Below, in pieces: positions 7,763 to 16,061 of a stretch of DNA of 55,582 bases. The notes under the pieces are model-generated. The model saw only the letters and a list, made by a program, of their open reading frames with translations, did no database searches and was not told the origin of the DNA. This DNA is from Parafrankia elaeagni (lineage in GTDB: Bacteria; Actinomycetota; Actinomycetes; Frankiales; Frankiaceae). Made by a program: the position numbers and the translations under genes. Where the stretch lies: the NCBI RefSeq assembly GCF_000374165.1, contig NZ_KB893670.1, forward strand, positions 374,229 through 429,810, read 5' to 3'. Within the stretch, counting starts at the first letter, position 1. Every line of letters begins with the position of its first letter.

Positions 7763-9402
7763 CGAGGCCGGGTCACCGGCCGGCCGACGACCTGCGGGCA
7801 CTGCTCGCCGTCACCGTGGACGCCCTCGACGCCGGGCGGCGGGACCGCAGCGGCCCGTTGCCTTCCGGCGGGCCGGCGGACGTCCGGAAGGCGGCCCTCG
7901 AGGCTCTTGGCGGGCCCGGTCCGCTGCTCCCCCCGACGGGGGACGGGGAGGCCGCGGCGCTCGGCGCGCTCACCCGCATGCTGTCGGCCGGCTCGGCCGA
8001 TCCCGCGGACCCGTTGTGCGCGGCTCACCTGCACTGCCCGCCGCTCACCGTCGCCGTCGCCGCTGATCTCGCGGTGAGCGCGCTGAACCCCTCCCTCGAC
8101 TCCTGGGACCAGGCTCCGGCCGGCACCACCATCGAGGCGGAGGTGCTCGCCGCGCTCGCCGACCTCGTCGGCTACGACCCGTCCCGCGCCGTCGGCACGG
8201 TGACCACCGGCGGCACGGAATCCAACCTGATGGGCCTGTTACTCGGCGGGCATGTCGCCGGACGCGCTGCCGCGCCGGCTCCCGGGAGCACCGCCGCCTC
8301 CCCCCGTGGCTGGCTCGGCCAGCTCTCGCACCACGGGCGGCACGGCGCGCGCCCAGCCGCGTCCCGCGCACCCGCGTCTCGCCCGGCCGCCGCCGCGGCG
8401 CTGCCCGTGTTCTGCTCCGCGGCCGGCCACCACTCGGTGCGCCGCGGCGCCGAACTGCTCGGGCTGCGCAGAATCGTCCCGGTGGAGGTCGACGCCGCCC
8501 ACCGGATGGATGTCCAGGCGTTGCGGTCGGCGCTGGCCCACCACCCCGGGCCGGCTCTCGTCGTCGCGACCGCCGGCACCACCGACGCGGGTGCGATCGA
8601 CCCGCTGGCGGAGATCGCCGAGCTGGTCCGCGCCCACCCGGCCCCGGTCTGGCTGCACGTGGACGCGGCGCACGGCGGGGGCGCCCTGTTCTCCCGCCGG
8701 CTCGCCGAGCGGCTGGCCGGGCTGGCCCAGGCCGACTCCGTCGCCCTCGACCTGCACAAGCTCGGCTGGCAGCCAGCCCCCGCCGGCATCTTCCTCACCC
8801 CGTCAGGCCGGGGGTGGGACCGGCTTGACGCCGAGGTCGCCTACCTGAACCCGGCCGACGAGACCCTCGCCGGGTACACCAGCCTGCTCGGGCGCTCCCT
8901 GCGCACCACCCGCCGCCCGGACGCGTTCAAGATCGCCGTGACCTTCCGCGCGCTGGGCCGGGAGCGCCTCGGCGCGATGGTCGACACCTGCCACGATCTC
9001 GCTCGGCACGCCGCCCGGGTGGTGGCCGCGGACCCGCGGCTTGAACTGGCGGCTCCGGTGGCCCTGAGCACGGTGCTGTTCCGCTACCTCCCGCCGGAAC
9101 CCGGCGAGCACCAGCCCGACACCGGCGGCGGCGCGCCGGAACACACCGGCGTCCCGCCCCGCGCGGTCCGCGCGGGCCGGCTCGACCGGCTCGACCGGCT
9201 CGACCGGCTGAATGCCGCCATCCGCACCCGGCTCCTCGAGGAGGGCAGGGCGGTCGTCGGGCGCACCACCGCCGGGCCCCACGGGGCCGTCCACCTGAAG
9301 CTCACCCTGCTGAACCCGAACGCAACCGACGCCGACGTCTCCGCCCTGCTCGCACTCGTCGCCGAGACCGGGGACCAGCTCGCCGCCGAGCGGACACCAT
9401 GA
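7759..9402 (+). CDS. L-2,4-diaminobutyrate decarboxylase (group II PLP decarboxylase)
   Basis: A 547-residue group II PLP decarboxylase of the RhbB/Ddc kind. The product should be 1,3-diaminopropane, the backbone of schizokinen-type siderophores. Motifs in order: HLHCPP, TTGGTESNLMGLL, VATAGTTDAGAIDPL, HVDAAHGGG (about 300-307) and the PLP lysine in LDLHKLGWQP (residue 334). An Ala/Arg/Pro-rich insertion (about residues 172-214) and a triple 9-bp repeat at 9181-9207 (LDRLDRLDR) look like expanded loops. It overlaps the aminotransferase by 4 nt and the next gene by 4 nt. Confidence 0.9.
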   Translation: MTRPGHRPADDLRALLAVTVDALDAGRRDRSGPLPSGGPADVRKAALEALGGPGPLLPPTGDGEAAALGALTRMLSAGSADPADPLCAAHLHCPPLTVAVAADLAVSALNPSLDSWDQAPAGTTIEAEVLAALADLVGYDPSRAVGTVTTGGTESNLMGLLLGGHVAGRAAAPAPGSTAASPRGWLGQLSHHGRHGARPAASRAPASRPAAAAALPVFCSAAGHHSVRRGAELLGLRRIVPVEVDAAHRMDVQALRSALAHHPGPALVVATAGTTDAGAIDPLAEIAELVRAHPAPVWLHVDAAHGGGALFSRRLAERLAGLAQADSVALDLHKLGWQPAPAGIFLTPSGRGWDRLDAEVAYLNPADETLAGYTSLLGRSLRTTRRPDAFKIAVTFRALGRERLGAMVDTCHDLARHAARVVAADPRLELAAPVALSTVLFRYLPPEPGEHQPDTGGGAPEHTGVPPRAVRAGRLDRLDRLDRLNAAIRTRLLEEGRAVVGRTTAGPHGAVHLKLTLLNPNATDADVSALLALVAETGDQLAAERTP

Positions 9403-11348
9403 CGGAGGCCGGGCGGACGTCCGCGGCGGAGGCGGAGGCGGAGGCCGCGGCGGTCGTGACCGAGGTGCTGCTCCGCTGCTGGGCCCGCGAGGTCGGGCTC
9501 GGCGGCGCGGTGGACGGACCACCGGCGCCGGGGCACCTGCGGATCGCGCTGCCCGCAAGCAGGCTCGACATCGACGTGGAGCTGCGGTACCGCTCGCCCA
9601 CCGGCTGGCACCGGTTCGGCCCACCCGGCCTGCACGGCACGCCACTGGACGTCGGCCCACTCGCCGCGCTCCTCGTGCGGGAGGCGGCGGGCACCGCGAT
9701 CTCCCCGGCGGCGGCCCGCACCGCGCTGGCCCGCATCCTCGCCTCCACCGCCTGGCTCGCCCGCTTCATCGCCGCCCGCGCAGCCGGGTCGGTGGCCCGG
9801 GCTGACGGCACCGCCGGAGACAGCACCGCCGGGGACGGGAGCGCCGGGGACGGGAGCGCCGCGCCGTTCCTCGTCGCCGAGCGTGCCCTGATCACCGGTC
9901 ACCCGTTCCATCCGGCGGCGAAGAGCCGCGGGGAGGCGACCGACGCGGAGACGGCGCGGTACTCCCCCGAGCTGCACGGGTCGTTCCCGTTGCACTGGTT
10001 CGCCGCGCACCCCGACGTCGCCCGGCACGGGGGTCCCGATCCGGCGCCGCTGCTGGCGTCCCTGCGCGGCACCGGCGGACCGCCCGCGCCGAAGGGGTAC
10101 CTGGTGCTGCCGGCCCATCCCTGGCAGGCACGGGCCATCCGGGACCGCCCGGCCCTCGCCGGCCTGCTCGGCGACGGCCGGCTGGTGGACCTGGGAGCGT
10201 CCGGCCCGCGCTGGTACCCGACGGCGTCGCTGCGCACCGTCTGGCGGCCGGACGCACCGGTGATGCTGAAGCTGTCGCTCGGTATGCGGATCACCAACTC
10301 GCGCCGGGAGCTGCATCCCGACGAGCTCGCGCTGGGCGCCGAGATGGCCCGGTTCGCCCGGCTGGAGGCGGACGGCTGGCTGCGGCGGCACCACCCGCGG
10401 TTCCGGCTCGTTCCGGAGCCGTCGTGGATGTCGGTGCGTGGCGGCGGGCTGGAATGCTCGCTGCGGACGAATCCGTTCGGGCCCACCGACCGGGTGGTCT
10501 GCGCCGGCACGCTGATCGCGGACCGACCCGACCTCGTCCCGGGGGCGCCCGGCCGGTCCCGGCGGTCAATGCTCGCCGATCTCCTCACCGGTCTCACCGG
10601 CGGTCTCACCGGCCTCGGCATCGGCGTCGGCGTCGGCGTCGGCGGCAACGACGGCGGCGGCGGCCCGGGGGCGCCGGGCGTCGCTGCCGGCGGCGGGCGG
10701 GCGGCAGCGGACGCGGGGGCGGTCGCCCGCGAGTGGTACGCCCGTTACCTGCGGGTTCTCATCGTCCCGGTGCTCGACCTGTACCTGCGCCGCGGGACGG
10801 GCCTGGAGGCGCACCTGCAGAACACCCTGGTGACGCTGGACGAGCAGGGCTGGCCGGTCGCCGGCTGGTACCGCGACAGCCAGGGCTACTACCTGGCCGC
10901 CTCCTACGCCGACACCGCCCGCCGGCAGGTGCCCGGGCTCGGCGAGGGGCTGCCCGCCGTCTTCGACGACACCCTGGTCGAGCAACGCGTCCTCTACTAC
11001 ACAGTGGTGAACAACGCACTGGCCATCGTGGGGGCGCTGGGCGCCGCCGGGCTCGCCGACGAGCACGACCTGCTCACCGTGCTGCGCGAGACCGTCGTCG
11101 GCCTGCGGGCGGGCCTGACCTCCGGGCCGAGAACGGGACTGGGAACGGCCTCGGCGTCGGGGCTGACGGCCGGCGGTGGCCTGGCCGCGCGCCGCGGCCT
11201 GCTGGACCGGCTCCTGGACGCGCCGACGCTGCCCTGCAAGGGCAACCTGCTGACGTGCGTCGACGGGCGCGACGAGCTGGTCGGGCCCGTGTCGAGCCAG
11301 TCGATCTACGTGGAGATTCCCAATCCGCTGCTGGAGGTCCGCCCTTGA
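9399..11348 (+). CDS. IucA/IucC-family NIS siderophore synthetase (first)
   Basis: A 649-residue NIS synthetase. The family adenylates a carboxylic acid, usually citrate, and condenses it with an amine or hydroxylamine. Visible motifs: GHPFHPAAKSRGEATD (about residues 167-182), LPAHPWQ (about 235-242), GMRITNSRRELHPDE (about 295-309), LQNTLV and CKGNLLTC (about 612-619). A low-complexity GLTGGLTG / GVGVG stretch (about 10580-10645) interrupts the middle. It sits between the decarboxylase and the monooxygenase and overlaps both by 4 nt. Whether it acts first or second in assembly is not visible; the presence of a second family member implies two successive condensations. Confidence 0.9.
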   Translation: MTEAGRTSAAEAEAEAAAVVTEVLLRCWAREVGLGGAVDGPPAPGHLRIALPASRLDIDVELRYRSPTGWHRFGPPGLHGTPLDVGPLAALLVREAAGTAISPAAARTALARILASTAWLARFIAARAAGSVARADGTAGDSTAGDGSAGDGSAAPFLVAERALITGHPFHPAAKSRGEATDAETARYSPELHGSFPLHWFAAHPDVARHGGPDPAPLLASLRGTGGPPAPKGYLVLPAHPWQARAIRDRPALAGLLGDGRLVDLGASGPRWYPTASLRTVWRPDAPVMLKLSLGMRITNSRRELHPDELALGAEMARFARLEADGWLRRHHPRFRLVPEPSWMSVRGGGLECSLRTNPFGPTDRVVCAGTLIADRPDLVPGAPGRSRRSMLADLLTGLTGGLTGLGIGVGVGVGGNDGGGGPGAPGVAAGGGRAAADAGAVAREWYARYLRVLIVPVLDLYLRRGTGLEAHLQNTLVTLDEQGWPVAGWYRDSQGYYLAASYADTARRQVPGLGEGLPAVFDDTLVEQRVLYYTVVNNALAIVGALGAAGLADEHDLLTVLRETVVGLRAGLTSGPRTGLGTASASGLTAGGGLAARRGLLDRLLDAPTLPCKGNLLTCVDGRDELVGPVSSQSIYVEIPNPLLEVRP

Positions 11349-12709
11349 CGCCGTCGCCCCCGGACGAGGCCGGCCCCTACGACCTGCTCGGGGTGGGGCT
11401 GGGGCCGTTCAACCTCTCCCTCGCGGCGCTGGCCGACGGCGTGCCCGGGCTGCGGGCGGTGTTCCTCGAGCAGGAGGACGAGTTCCGCTGGCATCCGGGC
11501 CTGCTGCTGGACGGGACGACACTGCAGGTGCCGTTCCTCGCCGACCTGGTGACGTTGATCGACCCGACCAGCCGGTGGTCGTTCCTGTCCTACCTGCGCG
11601 AACACGACCGCCTGTTCCGCTTCTACTTCTACGAACGGTTCCACCTGCCGCGCCGCGAGTACGACGACTACTGCCGCTGGGCGGCGCACGCCCTGGCCTC
11701 CACCCGGTTCGGGAGCCGGGTGGAGGCGGTGCGCTGGCAGCCGGGCAGCGGGCTGTTCGAGGTGACGGTGTGGGACGGGCAGCCGCGCACCCTCACTGCC
11801 CGCAACCTGGTGCTCGGGGTCGGTACCGAGCCGGTCGTGCCGGCGGCGTTCGCCGGGCAGCGCGGGCCGCGGGTGTTCCACTCGGCCGACTACCGGCAGG
11901 CGCGCGGCCGGCTCGCCGGGGCGGGGCACGTCACGGTCGTCGGGTCCGGGCAGTCCGGCGCCGAGGTTTTCGCCGACCTGCTGCGCGCGCAGCCCACCTC
12001 CGGGCACGCGCTGGCCTGGATCACCCGGACACCGGCCTTCGCTCCCATGGAGTACTCCAAGCTGGGGCTGGAGCAGTTCACCCCCGACTACGTGCGCTAC
12101 TTCCACGGGCTCGACCAGCGGACGAAGGACGCCCTCGTCCCCGGCCAGTGGCAGCTGTACAGGGGCATCGACGGGCAGACGATCGCCGAGATCTACGACC
12201 TTCTCTACGAGCGCAGCATCGGGGGGGCCGAGCCGGACGCCCTGCTGCTCCCGAACGTCACCATCGAGGCGGTCGAGGCGGTCGAGGCGGGTGAGGCGGG
12301 TGAGGCGGGCGTCGGCCCGGCTGGGCAGCGCAGCTACCTGCTGCGCTGCCGGCACGGCGATCAGCACCGCGCGTTCACCGTCGGCACCGACGCGGTGGTG
12401 CTCGCCACCGGCTACGCGCCTCGCCGCCCGACCCTGCTGGACCCGGTCGCCGACCTGCTCGACCTGGACTCCGGCGGCCGTTTCCGGATCGACGAGCGCT
12501 ACCGCCTCGCGACCGCGGACGAGCTCACCGGACGGATCTACGTCCAGAACGCCGAACTGCACACCCACGGAGTGGGGGCGCCCGACCTCGGGCTGGGCGC
12601 CTGGCGGGCGGCGGTCATCCTGGACGACCTGACCGGTGGCCGGGCGCACCGGTTGCCGCGCCCGGCGGCCTTCACCACCTTCGGCACCCCGAGCGGAGCC
12701 GGCCGGTGA
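11345..12709 (+). CDS. FAD-dependent lysine/ornithine/diamine N-monooxygenase (IucD/RhbE-like)
   Basis: A 454-residue flavin N-hydroxylase. It has the FAD site GVGLGPFNLSLA near the N-terminus, the NADPH site VVGSGQSGAEVF (about 198-209), LATGYAPRRP (about 354-363) and the family C-terminal motif QNAELHTHGVGAPDLGLGAW. In this setting the likely substrate is 1,3-diaminopropane or an acylated form, giving the hydroxylamine of a hydroxamate ligand. The start is TTG 11345, overlapping the previous stop; no better codon lies nearby and the N-terminus begins just before the FAD motif. Five 9-bp units at 12266-12310 encode an EAV/EAG run. It overlaps the next gene by GTGA. Confidence 0.9.
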   Translation: MTPSPPDEAGPYDLLGVGLGPFNLSLAALADGVPGLRAVFLEQEDEFRWHPGLLLDGTTLQVPFLADLVTLIDPTSRWSFLSYLREHDRLFRFYFYERFHLPRREYDDYCRWAAHALASTRFGSRVEAVRWQPGSGLFEVTVWDGQPRTLTARNLVLGVGTEPVVPAAFAGQRGPRVFHSADYRQARGRLAGAGHVTVVGSGQSGAEVFADLLRAQPTSGHALAWITRTPAFAPMEYSKLGLEQFTPDYVRYFHGLDQRTKDALVPGQWQLYRGIDGQTIAEIYDLLYERSIGGAEPDALLLPNVTIEAVEAVEAGEAGEAGVGPAGQRSYLLRCRHGDQHRAFTVGTDAVVLATGYAPRRPTLLDPVADLLDLDSGGRFRIDERYRLATADELTGRIYVQNAELHTHGVGAPDLGLGAWRAAVILDDLTGGRAHRLPRPAAFTTFGTPSGAGR

Positions 12710-14607
12710 GCGCCGCGACGGACGGCGAGCTGTGGCGCACCGCCGGACTCGCGCTGCTGACCCGGCTGATCGCCGAGCTGGCGTACGAGGAGCTCCTGGT
12801 CCCCGTGCCCGACCCCTCGGCCGGCACGGCGGCGCGACGTCCGGACCCACCGCCGGTCGGCCGAGGTGCCCCGGCGCCGTACCGGATCGACTGCGGGGCG
12901 GCGGCCTACACGTTCACCGCCCGCCGGGGCACCTTCGGCAGCTGGTGGCCGGACGCCGGAACACTGCGGCGCGGCGGCGGGCCGGCCTGGGACCCGGTGC
13001 GTTTCCTCCTCGACGCACGGGAGGCACTCGGCTGGTCGGGCGACGTCCTGGCGGAGGTCGTGCGCGAGGTGACGGCCACCCAGCGCGCGGACGTCCAGCT
13101 GTTGCGCGGGGCGCTGCCCGCGGGCCGGCTCGCCGACCTGTCGTACGTGGAGCTCGAAGGCCATCAGTCCGGGCATCCCTGCATGGTCGCGAACAAGGGG
13201 CGGCTCGGCTTCGGCGCGACGGACGCCGCCCGCTACGCCCCGGAGTCCCGGGCGCCGTTCCGGCTGCGCTGGCTGGCGGCCGAAGCCGGCCTGGCTCGGC
13301 TCGTCACCGCGGAGGGCCTGGCCCCGGGCGCGCTGTACGAGGCCGAGCTGCCGGCGGGTACCAGGGCGGAGTTCACCGCGGCCCTGCACGCGGCTCTGAT
13401 CGACGCGGGCCTGGCCGACGCGGGTTCCGTCTCGGCGGCGGCGGACCGGTACCGGTGGCTGCCGGTCCACCCGTGGCAGTGGGAACACGTGGTGGTGCCA
13501 CTGTTCGCCGCCGAGCTGGCCACCGGGACGCTGGTCGATCTCGGCGAGGCACCCGACCGGTACCTGCCGCTGCAGTCCGTCCGGACAGTGGCGAACGTCG
13601 ACACACCGGGCCGGCGAGACGTCAAGCTCGCCCTCATGATCCGCAACACCCTGGTCTGGCGCGGGATGTCCGCCGACGACGCGGACGCCGGCCCCGTGGT
13701 CTCCTCGTGGCTGACACGGCTGGCGCGGGAGGACCCGGAGCTGCGGGCCACCGGCGTCATCCCGCTGGCGGAGGTCGCCGGTGCCACCGTGGCCCATCCG
13801 GCCTACGACGCCGTGGCGGACGCCCCGTACCGCCTGCACGAGCTGCTCGGGGTGCTGTGGCGGGAGCCGGTCGCCTCCCACCTGGCGCCCGGCGAGCGGG
13901 CCCGGACGATGGCCGCGCTGCTCACCGTCGGAGCAGACGGGCAGGCGCTCGTGACCGAGCTCGTCCGGCGCTCCGGGCTGGCCCCGGAGCAGTGGCTCAC
14001 GGCGTTCCTGCGGGCTCTGCTCCCCCCGCTGCTGCACTACCTGTACGTGTACGGCGTGGCCTTCACCCCGCACGGCGAGAACGTGATCTGTGTGTTCGAT
14101 GCGGACGAGACCCCGCGGCGCATCGCCGTCAAGGACTTCGGCGCCGACATCGACCTGGTCGAGGGCGACTTCCCGGAGCGCGCCGCTACCGACGGCGGGG
14201 CCGGTGCGCTGTGCCGGCACTGGCCGGCCGGGCTGTTGGCGCACTCGGTGCTGTCGGCGGTGTTCGCGGGGCACTTCCGGTACTTCTCGGTGCTGGCCGC
14301 CGACCACCTGGGCATCACCGAGGAGCGCTTCTGGTCCCTCGTGCGGGACACCGTGCTCGGCTACCAGCGGACCCACCCCGAGCATGCCGCGCGCCACGCA
14401 CTGATCGACCTGATGGGCCCGGTGTTCGCCCGCGTCTGCCTGAACCGGGAGCAGCTCGCCGGGGCCGGCTTCCACGACCGCGCTGGGCGGGACGCCCAGT
14501 TCGACGTCCTGCACGGCACGGTGGCGAACCCGCTCGCCGCCATCGCGCAGCACTCCGGCGACGCGCAGCAGTCCGGCGACACGCAGCAGTCCGGCGACAC
14601 GCTGTGA
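12706..14607 (+). CDS. IucA/IucC-family NIS siderophore synthetase (second)
   Basis: A 633-residue NIS synthetase, distinct from the first. Motifs: GHQSGHPCMVANKGRLGF (about 152-169), LPVHPWQWEH (about 252-261), LALMIRNTLVWRGM, HGENVICVFD (about 456-465) and KDFGADIDLVEGDFPE (about 475-490), all typical of the IucA/IucC and FhuF-like regions. It begins at GTG 12706, overlapping the monooxygenase stop, and its own stop overlaps the next ATG by one base. The last 18 codons are three 18-bp repeats (QQSGDT-like, 14548-14601), probably a disordered tail. It likely attaches the second arm to the citrate or other acid core. Confidence 0.9.
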   Translation: MSAATDGELWRTAGLALLTRLIAELAYEELLVPVPDPSAGTAARRPDPPPVGRGAPAPYRIDCGAAAYTFTARRGTFGSWWPDAGTLRRGGGPAWDPVRFLLDAREALGWSGDVLAEVVREVTATQRADVQLLRGALPAGRLADLSYVELEGHQSGHPCMVANKGRLGFGATDAARYAPESRAPFRLRWLAAEAGLARLVTAEGLAPGALYEAELPAGTRAEFTAALHAALIDAGLADAGSVSAAADRYRWLPVHPWQWEHVVVPLFAAELATGTLVDLGEAPDRYLPLQSVRTVANVDTPGRRDVKLALMIRNTLVWRGMSADDADAGPVVSSWLTRLAREDPELRATGVIPLAEVAGATVAHPAYDAVADAPYRLHELLGVLWREPVASHLAPGERARTMAALLTVGADGQALVTELVRRSGLAPEQWLTAFLRALLPPLLHYLYVYGVAFTPHGENVICVFDADETPRRIAVKDFGADIDLVEGDFPERAATDGGAGALCRHWPAGLLAHSVLSAVFAGHFRYFSVLAADHLGITEERFWSLVRDTVLGYQRTHPEHAARHALIDLMGPVFARVCLNREQLAGAGFHDRAGRDAQFDVLHGTVANPLAAIAQHSGDAQQSGDTQQSGDTL

Positions 14608-16061
14608 TGATCGGCGGTGGCGGGGCGCCCGGGGATGGCGGGGCCCCGGAGGACGCCGGGACGCCCACGGGCACCGCCCGGGTGACGGAGCTGCTCGACA
14701 GCGGCACCGTGGACGAGGTGATCGTCGCCGTGCCGGACCTGCAGGGGCGGCTGGTCGGCACGGGACTGTCACCGGAGTACTTCCGCGAGCAGGTGCGGTC
14801 CGGCTCCGACGGGGTCGGCGCGTGCACCTACCTGTACGCCGTCGACGTCGAGATGCGGACGGGGCCCGGCTACGCCTACGACCCCTGGCAGGGCGGGTTC
14901 GGTGACCTGCGCCTGCACCCCGACCTGACGACGCTGGGCCGCGCGCCGTGGCGGCCGCGCTCGGCGGTCGTCATCGCGGACGCCGTCTGGCCGGACGGGA
15001 CCGCCGTCGAGGCCGCGCCGCGGACGGTGCTGCGCCGCCAGCTGGACCGGTTGGCCGCCCGGGGACTGCGGGCGTTCGCCGGCACCGAGCCCGAGTTCCT
15101 CGTCTTCGAGGAGACCTACCGCGAGGCCGCCCGGCAGGACTACGGGAGGCTCACCCCCGCCAGCAGCTACGGCATCGACTACGCGCTGGCTGGCACCGAG
15201 CGGATGGACGATCTCGTCCGGGCCATCCGGACGGCGATGGCGGCGGCCGGCGCACGGGTGGAGTCGGCCCGGGCGGAGGTGCATCCGGGCCAGTTCGAGA
15301 TCGTCTTCGGCTACGACGAGGCGCTGCGCACCTGCGACCGGCACGCGCTCTACAAGACCGCCGCGAAGAAGATCGCCGGCGCGGCCGGCCACGCCCTGAC
15401 CTTCATGGCCAAGTACGACGAGGGCGAGGGAAACTCCTGCCACGTGCACCTGTCCCTGCGCGGCGACCAGGGGGAGCTCGCCTTCGCCGCCCCTGGTGCA
15501 CCCGATGGCCCTGGTGCACCCGAGGGCCCTGGTGCACCCGAGGGGGCCATGTCAGACCTGATGCGGTGGTTCGTGGCCGGCCAGCTCGCCTGCCTGGCCG
15601 AGTTCACCCTGCTCTACGCGCCGACCGTGAACTCCTACAAGCGGCTGGCACCGGGCGCCTTCGCCCCGACCGGGATCTCCTGGGGCCTGGACAACCGCAC
15701 CTGCGCGATCCGGGTGGTCGGGCACGGCGCCTCGCTGCGGATCGAGCACCGGGTACCCGGCGGCGACGCCAACCCCTACCTGGCACTCGCCGGGATGATC
15801 GCCGCCGGCCTGCACGGGATCGAGCACCGGCTGCCGCTGGAACCACCGCGCACCGGTAACGCCTTCGCCGCCCCCGACGTCCCGCGGCTGCCCACCACCC
15901 TGGCCGCCGCGGCCCGGGCGTGGCGGGAGAGCGCCACCGCCCGGGCCGCGTTCGGCCAGCCGATCGTCGATCACCTTGCGCAGGCCGCCGACGTCGAACA
16001 GGCCGCCTTCGACCGGGCCGTCACAGACTGGGAGCGCCGGCGTTGTTTCGAGCGGTTCTGA
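14607..16061 (+). CDS. Glutamine-synthetase-like (gamma-glutamylamine-type) ligase in the siderophore operon
   Basis: A 484-residue GS-fold protein closest in look to the PuuA/GlnT/FluG branch. The metal, glutamate and ATP motifs are intact: GTEPEFLVFEE (about 159-169), AEVHPGQFEI (about 224-233), HVHLSL (about 278-283), NSYKRL (about 342-347), LDNRTCAIRV and EHRVPGGDANPYLALAG (about 381-397). A three-unit 18-bp repeat adds a Gly/Ala/Pro loop (about residues 296-313). Its ATG overlaps the preceding stop, so it is part of the siderophore operon. PuuA relatives join glutamate to amines through an ATP-made gamma-glutamyl phosphate. Glutamylation of diaminopropane or of a pathway intermediate is therefore a fair inference, not shown. 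A free-standing polyamine or ammonia assimilation role is the alternative. Confidence 0.85.
   Translation: MIGGGGAPGDGGAPEDAGTPTGTARVTELLDSGTVDEVIVAVPDLQGRLVGTGLSPEYFREQVRSGSDGVGACTYLYAVDVEMRTGPGYAYDPWQGGFGDLRLHPDLTTLGRAPWRPRSAVVIADAVWPDGTAVEAAPRTVLRRQLDRLAARGLRAFAGTEPEFLVFEETYREAARQDYGRLTPASSYGIDYALAGTERMDDLVRAIRTAMAAAGARVESARAEVHPGQFEIVFGYDEALRTCDRHALYKTAAKKIAGAAGHALTFMAKYDEGEGNSCHVHLSLRGDQGELAFAAPGAPDGPGAPEGPGAPEGAMSDLMRWFVAGQLACLAEFTLLYAPTVNSYKRLAPGAFAPTGISWGLDNRTCAIRVVGHGASLRIEHRVPGGDANPYLALAGMIAAGLHGIEHRLPLEPPRTGNAFAAPDVPRLPTTLAAAARAWRESATARAAFGQPIVDHLAQAADVEQAAFDRAVTDWERRRCFERF

Larger units (their letters stand above)
9181..15544 (+). repeat. Series of in-frame short tandem repeats in the siderophore genes
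   Basis: Short in-frame repeats occur at 9181-9207 (9 bp x3), about 10580-10645 (12- and 6-bp units), 12266-12310 (9 bp x5), 14548-14601 (18 bp x3) and 15491-15544 (18 bp x3). All are multiples of three and lie between conserved motifs or at the C-terminus. They probably encode flexible loops and could vary between strains. Confidence 0.75.
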
